Assembly: GCA_029747585.1 (NCBI GenBank)
Contig: JAPEVF010000167.1
Location: 18,469-82,468, forward strand
Reading direction: 5' to 3'
Origin: Pleurotus djamor
Taxonomy: Eukaryota > Basidiomycota > Agaricomycetes > Agaricales > Pleurotaceae
DNA: 64,000 nucleotides
In this document: positions 36,916-47,003 of the stretch, piece by piece
Numbering within the stretch: the stretch's first letter is position 1
Layout: every line of letters starts with the position of its first letter
The notes under the pieces: generated by a model
The model's input: only the letters and a program-made list of their open reading frames with translations
Told to the model about the DNA's origin: nothing
The model's database searches: none
Position numbers and translations under genes: made by a program

Positions 36916-37849
36916 ACCACGTGTGGCCCGCGAAATGAGGACATTCAGGAGAAGCCATTAAGGAGCTGGGGTCCCAAGCCCCCAGCGAGCAAGTATCCTA
37001 GAGCTTCTCTCATGCGTCGCTGAAGATCTTTTCCGTCTCACCCAGGGCTCGTTATCAGGACGTTTACCGTAAGTTTCGCCGGATAGGATACTCTACTACG
37101 GAACGCGGCAAGGTGACGGCGTCGAAGCTGTTTCGAGCCCAACTGCACCTCCACCCTCCCTCGCATCTCCTGCAACTTGAGCTTGAAGCTCTACAGTAGC
37201 CGGCCTTGGACCAGCCTGTCTCCATGCGCGTTCGTACCTTCGATATCCTATTACGCACACTGATCTTCAGTCAATAACACATCAACATGATATCTAACAA
37301 CGAAGACGTACACAGCGAAACTTGTTTGAGTTTTTCGGGAGAGATGCTAAGGATGAAGCTCGCAACCGCCCCGGCTCCGTTTCTGGAAACGATAGAGTAT
37401 CAGTATCTGATCTACATAGAGTACAGTTAGGCTTCGGTTCACCGTTAGATGTGGATCATTTGCCTGCACTTAATCCGTGTATTTACAAGAGTTCAAGAGA
37501 ATGTTAACGGGGGTTGGGGCGTGATATGGCCGAGCAGCGATCATGCAACGATGAAATACGGTCCCTTGAGAACAATGATTAGAAGACTGCGAGATCGAAG
37601 TCGTTGGAGCCATCTGACTCGGGGGGGTTGACTCAAAATAGAACCGTAGCTTGAGGAGTATTTGGCGAGGGATAAAGGGGTTCAACGGTCAACTTGGACG
37701 TTAAAGAGCCTGAGTGGAGTGCTCGGAAGTTGTCGTATAGATCGTGACGCTGTGGAGTATGGTGTTGTTATAGAGTCAGATACGAAGATTATTCCTCATC
37801 GAAAGACAGCAGGGACAGCGGCAGCGTCGGCCATGCTGAGCAGCATACT
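36916..37849. other. Spacer between F-box copy 4 and right arm of inverted repeat
   Basis: No supported gene. Several short frames on both strands, none with recognisable motifs or splice partners. The first part should hold the promoter of F-box copy 4. Confidence 0.3.
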
Positions 37850-38860
37850 AAGGACCAGAGTCGTCGTTGATCGAGTCGACAGAAGTCCCAAAACAGAGTC
37901 CAGACGGATGAAAAACAAAAGGAGAAAAGAGAGTGTGGAGAGGAGACATTGGGAATAAATAGAAGACTGGGTGAATCAGGCGAGGAGAACTGGGGAGTTG
38001 TGGATGTTTCGAGCTGGATGAACGGATGAAAAATTCGGGGAGCACAGCTCGTAGAATTGTACCACTCTCAGGAAGAGAAATTTCAATAACGGTGGTGTGA
38101 GGGAGATGGGGGAACCGAAGAGCACTTCCTCTCCGTAGTTTTATTTGGGTCCCAGACGAATCGAAGGGTCGAGCCTGATGCGCTCGATGCATGCATTGTT
38201 GAGGGTAAAGAGACTTCGAAAGTCCATGGAAGTAGCGTAGAGCAAGGCTGTTCGGGGGCGGGTCGATTGTCAAAATGATTTTCAAGTAGAAATTTTTGTG
38301 GTTGCGGGATCGATGACAAGCCTCGGCCTTCCCAATCCATACTGTAGAGGGATACTCTAGACGTTAGATCCTGAGCCTGAAGCGTGAATGCATGGAGGTG
38401 CCGTCGGTCTCTCACTGGAGGTTGAAATTTTGGGCGTCGAAATGTTGATGCACGATGCATGACGGAGCTGAGGCAGAAGTCGGTGACAGAAATAAACGAT
38501 AAATTCATTCTTAGTGATAAGTCTCCGTGAGAATTTGATCCCTCACACGGTCAACCAAGTCGCTTTGGTAAGTCACAAAAATTGTATCCTCTCTTAAGTA
38601 CTTGACCTAATGGTCCTGAACGTCCCAAACGACTATCGACGGAGAATAGCGACCCTCTGGACTCGATAGCAAACATCTTCTTAGCCCTCTTCGGCGGATA
38701 ATTCCTCCGATTACGCGTCATTAATACCTCGCCTGCCAACCGAACTCGCGCAGCCTGTCCGTGGACGACAATTTTCAAGATCCCCACGGTTTTTGGTGGT
38801 GGGTAGAGAAGGAATAGAGCGTAGCTGATGTGGTAGATGATGAAGGATATCTGCGGCAAT
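37850..38860. repeat. Right arm of large inverted repeat / head of U5
   Basis: Reverse-complement partner of about 30540-31600 (see left arm). It contains the degenerate palindrome at 38525-38550 and the open piece with ILKIVVHG and IESRGSLFS at 38859-38600 on the minus strand. It doubles as the head region of U5. Confidence 0.6.
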
Positions 38861-40796
38861 TTTTTTTCTGGCTTTCTTTCGAATCATTCTAACCCGATAG
38901 AAGAGAGAAAATTGTCGGCTCGAAGTCGATCGTTTCTTCCATGTACGTTTTCTCTTCCCCTTCCATCTCCACTCTGCCCTCTGACTGTTGCTGCGTAGAT
39001 CAACCTCCAATATTTCACTCAAGTTGACATCAATGATGGAATGCTCGAGATCAACGAGCGTCGCTGTTGGATGTGCGTTTCTTCTCTTGCTCTCTTCTCC
39101 CTTCCCTCTGAACATTGTCCAACAGGTCCTAGCAACCACACGCGTTCTTCATCCATTCTGTGCACGGACCACCTACCAAGCGCCAGCAGCCAGTCTTTCT
39201 CCCCCTCCATCTCGTCGAGCTCTTCAAGTTCAAGCCTCCACTTTCAAATCTCTCCGCTCTTCCGTCTCCTACCGACCGTCTCTCTCTNACTCCCCCTCAA
39301 GATCGGCGGGGAAGGAAAAGCCCAAGTATTCCGTGTCGATGCTGGGGTTGATAACCACGAGCCATGTCCCCCTTGGTCTTGGTGATGACTTTGGTTTACT
39401 TGTGGCTCTCCACCGTTCGCTCCCTTCTTTGTCATCCTCCCCTCCAGTACCCCCGCTAATACAAGCCAACCTAGGTCATCAAACCTCGAGCACGCTGAAC
39501 CATATAGCTGTCGCTCAAATCGCACGACGGCAAATACGCACCTTGTCTACGAAGATCTCTACCACACGCATCAAGTCAATCCATCCCGAACGTTGCTTGT
39601 ACCAGTCGGTCGAATATGGGACCACCTGATTTCCGGAGGTGGCGACGTTGATGGATGATGCGGTCGGATGGGAAGTAGGGAGATGAGTTCCCTGCTTTCG
39701 GCCGCGATAACCACCACCACCACCACCACGACGATCGTGTCCTTTTACACCACCGTCACCACCACTGCTTTCCTCCCTATCCTGACGCCAACGTCGCCGA
39801 GGACGTTCACCCCATCGAACGGCATAGAGTCGAGACCATGAAGAGACCGTCACCGTCCTATAGCCATCGCGTCATTGGTCTCCAAGCAGCACCCAAGTAT
39901 CTTCGCAGTCGCTGCCGTCCTCTAGCGCATGGCCGTCGTGCTATGTCCGAGCGCGCACGTTCGCTTTTGTGGAGTGGTGATTAGGTTCTTGAAGGGCAGA
40001 GGAACGCTGGAGGATGGGATGAGTAGGATGGGTACGAGGGGAAGGCACAGGGGAGGTTAGTTCTGGAAATGACGAAGATGATGAAGATGCCACGGTTGAC
40101 GGGAAAAAGTGGGCAGAGAGGATAGGCAGAACACAAGTTCATCTTTTCTACGCACAGACCACATACACATCAAGCGCTCGCATACCAACTGGCAACTGCC
40201 TCCCTCCCTCTCTCCGTCTTCTCAAGCTTCCGGTGTTCCAACCCTTCGCTGTTGCGTCTCCCGCAGCCCCTCTCTACTGCCTCCTCAAAGATGGGTGTTC
40301 GGATGTTTGCGTCGATCATGGAGGTCCATGATCAGGAATATCGCTCAAGTGGTGGTACTGGTATCAGTGCCCATGTCGGTGCCAATGGGGCTGCTATCCA
40401 CGAGCATGTCCCCCAAGACTCTAGTGATCATTTTGGCTGGCTGTGGAGGGGGTTCTCTGCGCGTGTATCGAGTTTTTGGAATCATCGGGTTACTGGTACA
40501 ATGGTAAGTCTTTTATTAACAGTTTTATTCGTGCTTCCCTCCTCCCTGTCATCCTCCCCTTCATCTTCCCCGCTGACTCGAGCTGCTTTAGCTTATCTTA
40601 TCTCAAGTACGCCAGCATCTACCACTCAAAACCAAGATCGTAAATACGCACCCGGCCTGCCACCGTTCCTACGACATGCTCCAAGTTGTTCCTTTCCGAA
40701 CGTCGCCTGTACGAACGGCTCGAACATTAGATTTCGATCGGTTTCATAGGTGTTGAGTTCAATGGATGGAATGGATGGAAGTTCGACCTCTTCCCT

Positions 40797-40856
40797 GCTT
40801 GCGACTGCGACTGCGATCACGACCACGACCACGACTGCGACTGCGATCACGGCCAA
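40797..40856 (+). repeat. Degenerate GCGAC/CACGAC simple repeat in U5
   Basis: Alternating GACTGCGAC, GATCACGAC and CACGACCAC units. The same kind of run is found at the matching place in U3 (about 16475-16515), U4 (about 25815-25855) and U7 (about 58345-58380). In one frame it encodes a Thr/Ala/Ile-rich hydrophobic stretch, in another Arg/His/Asp repeats, so the protein-level meaning is ambiguous. Confidence 0.6.
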
Positions 40857-41194
40857 ATCTACCGCTTTTATCGCTACCATCCCCATCAACTTCACCGCGA
40901 CTGGTCACGTCGCCACCACCCCATCGAACCGCACTCATTCAGGCAGATGAGGAGATCGTCGCCGTCATACGGTCCCCTCTCCACCATTACGAACTCTTCA
41001 CATTACTGGTCCCCGAGAAGTACCCAAGCACCATCACCGCCGTCGCTTTCGCATGGCTACAGTGTGGATGGTCTCTATCTGGCGTGGTGGTCGGATTCGT
41101 GGAGCCTACGCGTCAAGAACGATGATCGACGGAGGAAGGAAGATGAACACGGGTAGGGAGGGGAAGGCAATGGTTGGTGAGGTTCGCGCTGGAG

Positions 41195-41250
41195 AAGACG
41201 ATGAAGACGATGAAGACGACGATGAAGACGACGATGAAGATGGCGGAGAA
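41195..41250 (+). repeat. GATGAAGACGA microsatellite in U5
   Basis: Tandem GATGAAGAC and GACGAC units encoding an Asp/Glu-rich patch in one frame and MKTTMK repeats in another. Shorter versions stand at the equivalent acidic module of other U copies. Confidence 0.65.
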
Positions 41251-42960
41251 GTCGGATAGGGAGGATGGGGAGGTCGGGGATGTGTTGAGGGAATTTGGCT
41301 GGAGATGGATGGTTGTGACGATGAATAGTGCTACGGCGGATCGGAAGCTACTACCTCCTTCCCTTCAAGTGCTACGGCATTATCGTCATCGCTTGAGGTG
41401 GACGACCGGGTAGCTTTCGCTTTTGCGGCTTTCATCTCTGCGTAGACTTGGAAGGACGGGAGGACAGGCTCCCTATTCGTCCCCGCAACCATGACCACCA
41501 CCAACACCATGACCTCTGCCAGCGCCATCTCCCTTTTCCTCTATACCGTTCGACCGCAACGATGCCACGGACATTCAGGTACACATGAAAGCCATTACAC
41601 GTCGTCGAGTCGAAAAGATCGTAGATGACTGGGTCGTCTCCGTTGTATGGTCTTCCACCTATCTTCTGTCACGCGAACAGTACCCCTGTGGATTCTTTGG
41701 AAGTTTGAAAGGGTCACCACTGTCAACCAGCGAAACCGGCGCTGGTTATGGCATTCCCGTTCATGGGATCACTGAAGCTGGCACCAATGTCACTGCCTTA
41801 CGTATAGTTCGATAAATGCTCCACCGAAGACACCGAGCGGCTGGGCTCTTTTCCTGACTACGTCTACCACGATGTTCACCTGGCGTCCGTCGTGCCTCCC
41901 CACCTCCCTGAGCCCTCAGACGTCCGGGCGATTCACCCGGTCGTCATCCTCGTTGGTCTTCGTATATAGGACATACATCCTGGATTTAACGCTGTGGATG
42001 TTGGGGGAAGAACAACACGGTCAAGTACTGAAGAAGGAATCGGATGAAGATAAAGACGACGAAGAAACCCACCGGAGACGATGTGATACCATGCGCACGG
42101 TTTTCCGTCAACACGACAGAATCTTGTTGCGCGTCGTGGAGATCGTTGGGTTCATCGTAATCTGGATTTTGATTCCACCAGCTCCTTGCTAGCGGTTGGA
42201 CCTCGAGCTCCTCCTTAGGGTGCACCACCTCCATCTGTAGTCTTACTGACTCAACGCCGCTATGGACACATTCTAGGTCATGACACATGTCCAAAATCGA
42301 GCAGATGATGGATGTGCATACCCCATCGCAGCCAGTGACACCCCAGCCACTCGATGCTTCAGCGTCTCATCACATCGACCACCATTATCGGGGTCCTTTN
42401 CCCCACTGTACATCCTCCCTCAATGAGGTGGTAGTTGAGGGTCTGGAGGAGAAAGTGTGTGTATCGCAGGAAGAGGTAGATGAGTAGGAAGCGCATGGCT
42501 GGTTGGTGATATGACGATGAAGATGGTGGGTAGGGACGTGTGGAATGGATCTGAGAGACACAGGCTGTTGTCTGTCCAGGTCGCGACGATGCTAGTGCTG
42601 GTAGCGCTGTTCGACAAGCCGCACGGCGAGCCCTTGGCCGCATGAACGTACGACGGTTGTACCTGGCGTCGCTGACCATGATGGTCATGCATCCCGCATC
42701 ATACCCTAGCGCGGCACAGCATGTCAACGAATTGGGTGAAGATGGAAGACGAAGAAGACGACGAGGAAAGGAATGGAGATGGGGTGTTGACGAAGCTAGG
42801 GCCGAAGAAGAACGAACCGAAACTGTATGCATGGACAGTTTCTCCGCCACGCTCAACCCCCACCTATGCCATGTTCTTCCGTTCGCGTTTCCGTCCCATC
42901 AGCGCGCTGTCTCTACTACCTACTTCCTCGTCGTCATCGCCTAGCCGCTGCTTGTGTGCA

Positions 42961-43458
42961 CCACGCATATCGGTAACCCCAAACTGGTGTTGGGATGGGC
43001 AGTAGTACGAGGCGAATTTCTTTCAGAGAGCGATGGATTGTGCGGTACAACTAAATGCTCCCGAGCTCTGTTTCAGAACCTCCTCCAACTTACAGGAGAC
43101 CTCGGCGTTGCTGTGTCGCTGGCCACGGTTCTTTGTCCTTTCACTGTACTTTTGTTATCCAATTCGTTACTTATCCATGTGCGCAACCAAATGTCTCACC
43201 CCTTCATCTCACTGGTTATGTTGACCGTAACCCAAACCCACGCTTTTACTGGCTATGATTATATATATCTTTAGCCCATTGTTCCGTTTACCGGCATGAT
43301 GTGAATGTCTCAATAGCGGTTCTCGCGGTGCCTTCTGTTCAATCACGGCTGATCAAGCAAACTCGCCCATTGGCGGACACGGGGGCAGTGTAGCCAAGGC
43401 GTGACGAGGCATATATCGGCGTCTACATGTTCACAGCTCTCTCTCCAACTCGCCCGCC
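42961..43458 (+). promoter_or_regulatory. HET-A/B promoter region
   Basis: Sequence upstream of HET-A resembles that upstream of HET3: a stretch with CTTTTACTGG or CTTTTGCTTG followed by TTTAGCCCAT, then GGCTGATC and GCCCATTG, then a TATA-like element (ATATAT, 43411-43416) about 45 bases before the ATG. The shared blocks show that promoter and gene were duplicated together. No specific operator is recognised. Confidence 0.4.
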
Positions 43459-45992
43459 ATGTCTGATCCCTTTGTGAGCCTCCCTGTAATCCTGCCCTCA
43501 GTCTCTTTTCTGAAGGTTTCTGTTTCTGTTGGCATAGCGTCCACGCCGATTATTCGATACCGAGAAGCGCTGTTTCATCACGGATATCGACTACCTCACC
43601 CAATACGCCATCCTCTCTCACCGCTGGGACCAGGGGAACGAGCTGACGTACAATCAGCTTCTCAGTTACGGTTCTCGTCCGACACCCAATGCGAAATTCG
43701 AGAAGTTCTGCGAAGTGGCTTCGACCAAATATGGACTTCGATATGTCTGGATGGATAGCGTGTGTATCAAGCGGGACAGCACAGCCGAACTCATGTACTC
43801 TATCCGATCTATGTTTTGGTGGTACAAGATGGCAAAGGTCTGCATTGTATACCTTGCTGATGCTTTTGACAGCCAGTCTTTTCCTTCAGCCTCGTGGTTC
43901 ACGCGAGGATGGACATTGCAGGAACTATTGGCGCCTGACCGTGTGGTCTTCTACTATGGAGACTGGACTCGCATATCAAACCAAGAGTTTGATATTTACC
44001 GGAGCTCAGAGCCTCGAGGCTTCTTTGAAGATGGTAGTGAAGGCAAGCATACTGAGCCTGGGGACTCACTGCAACAGAGCATTGCGAAAGCAGCTGGTAT
44101 GGCCCATCCCTGTTCAATTCTGCGCTGGTCGCTGACGGCTCATATACTTCACCACATCCATCTCTCAGGTGTTGATGAATCTTTGCTCTCCTACGGATAT
44201 ACACCATCCTCTTCAAATTTGGAAACTGTGTTGACTTGGGCCCAGGGCCGTTGTACGTCTCTCCCCGAAGACACTGCATATTCATTGGTTTCGCTCCTCA
44301 AAGTATGCCTCCTTCTGTGCTACGGCGAAGGCAGAAATAGTGCCTTGGACCGGCTCCGTCAGGCCTGTCATGAAGTTCAGGAACCCTCGATAATCAGCAA
44401 AACAATTTCCGAGTTACCCACCATGTCCAGGTTCTCTCTCTATGTGAGAATCCAGCTTATCCCCCTCTTGACCCTTGTCTGATATCCCTCTTTCTGACCA
44501 TACAGCATCCAACTCATTTGTTTGACACCGAGAAGCGATGTTTCACAATGGGATCACACTCCTCTGCACCATACGCCATCCTCTCTCACCGTTGGGACAA
44601 GGAGGGCGAGCTGACGTATGATCAGCTTCTCAGCCACGGCTCCCATCCAACATCCAATCAGAAATTTGAGAATTTCTGCACACTGGCTTCCACAATATAT
44701 GGATGCCGATATGTCTGGATGGATAGTGCATGCATTGACAGGGATGACAATACTGAGCTCGAGAACTCCATCAAATCCATGTATATGTGGTATAGGATGG
44801 CAAAGGTCTGCATTGTATACCTTGCTGATGCTTTCGACAGCGAGTCCTTTACTTCATCATCATGGTTCACCCGTGGATGGACATTGCAGGAACTATTGGC
44901 CCCTGAATGCATGGTCTTCTACTATGGAGACTGGAGGCGGGTGTCAAAGCTCAGGCTTGATATTACTCGGACCTCATCGTTGCTCAAGGATTCCATTGAG
45001 AGTGATCAATGTGAGGGACATTTGCTGAGACGGCATATAGCGGAGATAGCTGGTAAGGATTCAATTTCCCCAACCAATTCAATGCAGATTACTTATGATT
45101 TATACTCTTTGCCACTCCCACCCATCAGGTGTTGATGAAGTGTTTCTTTACTCCCATTACAAGCCATCCCCTTCAAATTTGGAAGATGTGTTGAAATGGG
45201 CCAAAAATCGTTCTACATCTCGAGAGGAAGATGCCGCATATTCATTGGTCTCACTCCTTCAAGTATGCCTACCTCCTGATTACATGCAAGGCCGCAGCCA
45301 AGCTATGAACAAGCTCCGCAATGCCTGTCATGAAGCGTGTAACTCTGTCACTTTCAAAAGAAACATGCCAGATTGTCCTAGCCATACTGTGCGTCCATCA
45401 TTTCATACACAGGAAACATTTAGAGGACCTGTGGTCAAACTGTATACTGATCATTTTATGTAGACCATGTTACTTTCATTCCTTATCATCTATAACCCAT
45501 CAAGGTCGAATTTCTGTCCAAAACATCAAGCTCTAAAAGGGCACCCAATGATTGTGCATTTTCTCAAAGATGGTTCATTGGACATATCTACCCATATCCT
45601 CTTCACATCTCTCCCTCTCCCTGGTGATCCCAAGATGCTGAAGTTTGGAGAAGTCATAAGTGCTGATCAGAGCCAGCGGGAATATATCACTGGTGTGGTC
45701 CGCCCTGGGACTACGGAGGTGTCTCGAGTCCCTAGTGTATTCACACAGTGCCAAGACTGTCATTTCAGGGCACTTTGTCCAGACCCTGACTGTTCCTGTA
45801 AGCGGGAAAGCTTTCGCGCTGTAAGTCATCCTCCTGGCTTGCGAGCAAAGTTTTGACCACACTTCACCCTAGTTTGAGAGGCTTGGACGCAAGTTTGCTA
45901 CTTCTGTGCTGCAATGTTATCCTTGCTATGGACGGATATATGATTCATGGGAAGAGGGGTTTTCAAGTAACTACATGTTACTAGCCCAATGA
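43459..45992 (+). CDS. HET-A/B: tandem HET-HET gene, in-frame fusion, CxxH/CxxC module at end
   Basis: Model exons are 43459-43473, 43538-44096, 44169-44443, 44506-45052, 45129-45388, 45464-45820 and 45873-45992; all phases fit, giving 710 residues. HET-A blocks are AILSHRW (29-35), VWMDSVCI (75-82) and WFTRGWTLQELLAP (125-138). HET-B blocks are AILSHRW (307-313) and WFTRGWTLQELLAP (403-416). CPKH is at 570-573 and CQDC at 648-651, only after HET-B. HET-A has lost its own C-terminal module: its third exon runs in frame into MSRFSLY, which looks like the original first exon of HET-B (ACCCACC before the ATG, as in HET3), and splices to the HET-B domain. Two outcomes are possible: one double-HET protein, or a separate HET-B starting at 44423 beside a truncated HET-A. 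The end may also be at 45856 if the GTAAGT at 45821 is not spliced. Confidence 0.72.
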
Positions 45993-46969
45993 TTAAACAG
46001 CCCTTTCCAAATACAAACCCGCCAGCAGGAATAGACTATAGTGTACAATGTCTTGAAGCACGATCCCATACAGAGCCCAAACACCATATGGATGATGACC
46101 AGACCATCAACTTAGCAGTCTAACTTTCTTTCCTTCCTTTGTGTTTTACACACAAAATACTAGTCTCTTTGTAAGTTTGTGCAATCTCACCACGCGAGAG
46201 AGAGCACAGCCAGTGATATGGGTCATTTCAAAAATGGGAAAGGATGGAACCTTGACGCCATCGGTTGGCCATTGGTGTAGCGATAAACGGCTCTGTGGTA
46301 CATTCCGGGAGGTACTGCTTTTCAACTGTGTCATACCGTGTTTTAATTTGAAACTCCAGACGCCGCGAGCTGTGGCTGAACGTGCACCGAGTAAGTACGT
46401 CGGCAAGCACGAATGCAGAGGGATAATGCCTGAAGCTGAAGAGATACCAAGAATTGGGTCCAAGTTTAGAGTGATCTTGCGCGTCACAGAGTTGACGGCG
46501 AGGGAGACCGTAGTTTCTCAAGGAAACCTTCAATGAGTCCTGGGCCTGAAGCCCCGACGATGGGAGCAGGAGTCGGCCGAGGAGTGGTACACAGGCGACG
46601 TATTTGGGGAGCAAACTGCCTCAATGCCGAGGGATCAGAGGAGCGCTGAGGTATCAAAGGGGCAAGAGAGTGAGGGTTGAACGTTTGAACGTCCAACGTT
46701 GAGCTTGAGCTTGCGGTGCGGTCTGTCTGCTGACTCAAGTCGAGTAGTGGTAATGGTCGCGGGCGACGAAGAAGTGTTTTTTGATAATGTTCTCTAAACT
46801 CTGAGTCTAAAAATCGCATAGGCTTGGTTGACTTCCCCGAGAAAACGACAACGACTTGACCGAACTGGTTCAAACGAAGCTTGATGCAGCCAACCGATGT
46901 TGGAAGGGAAGGTGAAAGAAATTAATAATACCCGATAATATTGTCGACGCGGTGGATAAGTTACAAGTA
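45993..46969. other. Spacer after HET-B with possible minus-strand ORF
   Basis: Mostly unexplained. A minus-strand frame of 129 codons at 46873-46484 (starts MNQFGQVVVVFSGKS, polar and proline-rich later) looks more protein-like than most shadows. It could be an exon of an unrecognised gene; overlapping frames on both strands at 46141-46614 make this uncertain. Poly-pyrimidine and repeat-head sequence follow near 46.9 kb. Confidence 0.25.
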
Positions 46970-46978
46970 AGTAAGGGT

Positions 46979-47003
46979 CGTGAGAAAGGCAAGTTTCTCG
47001 CGG
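46979..47003. repeat. Palindrome at head of U6
   Basis: CGTGAGAAA and TTTCTCGCG arms around GGCAAG, one mismatch in the stem, followed by TTTTGCTAAGTCAC, which is the reverse complement of the GTGACTTAGCAAA box seen beside other heads. The orientation is mirror-image to U1, as expected for a unit on the opposite strand. Confidence 0.6.

Larger units (their letters stand above)
38530..42960 (+). pseudogene. U5: decayed copy of family U preceding HET-A/B
   Basis: Plus-strand modules: an intron from GTACGT (about 38943) ending CTGTTGCTGCGTAG (about 38998); VDINDGMLEI (about 39027-39056); GPSNHTRSSSILCTDHLPSA (about 39126-39185), matching the U3 and U6 motif; a glycine-rich segment twice (39300-39370 and 40310-40430); a GTAAGT long intron (about 40504-40590); Thr/Ala hydrophobic repeats (40795-40900); the VPEKYPSTITAVAFAW module (about 41010-41060); acidic repeats (41195-41260); SETGAGYGIPVHGITEAGTN (41731-41790); and a hydrophobic stretch (42120-42190). 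N bases occur at 39288 and 42400. Stops are throughout. HET-A starts about 500 bases after the last recognisable module. Confidence 0.5.

Noticed and set aside
39019..39629. 213-codon plus-strand frame in U5 as a gene
   Set aside because: It crosses conserved intron signals and an N, and does not match the frame of the shared TPSIL...TDHLPSA motif throughout.
43715..44482. The 255-codon open frame over HET-A taken as a complete gene
   Set aside because: It starts inside the HET domain and reads through a 72-nt intron that happens to be a multiple of three; the true start is in a small exon at 43459 and the frame continues into HET-B.
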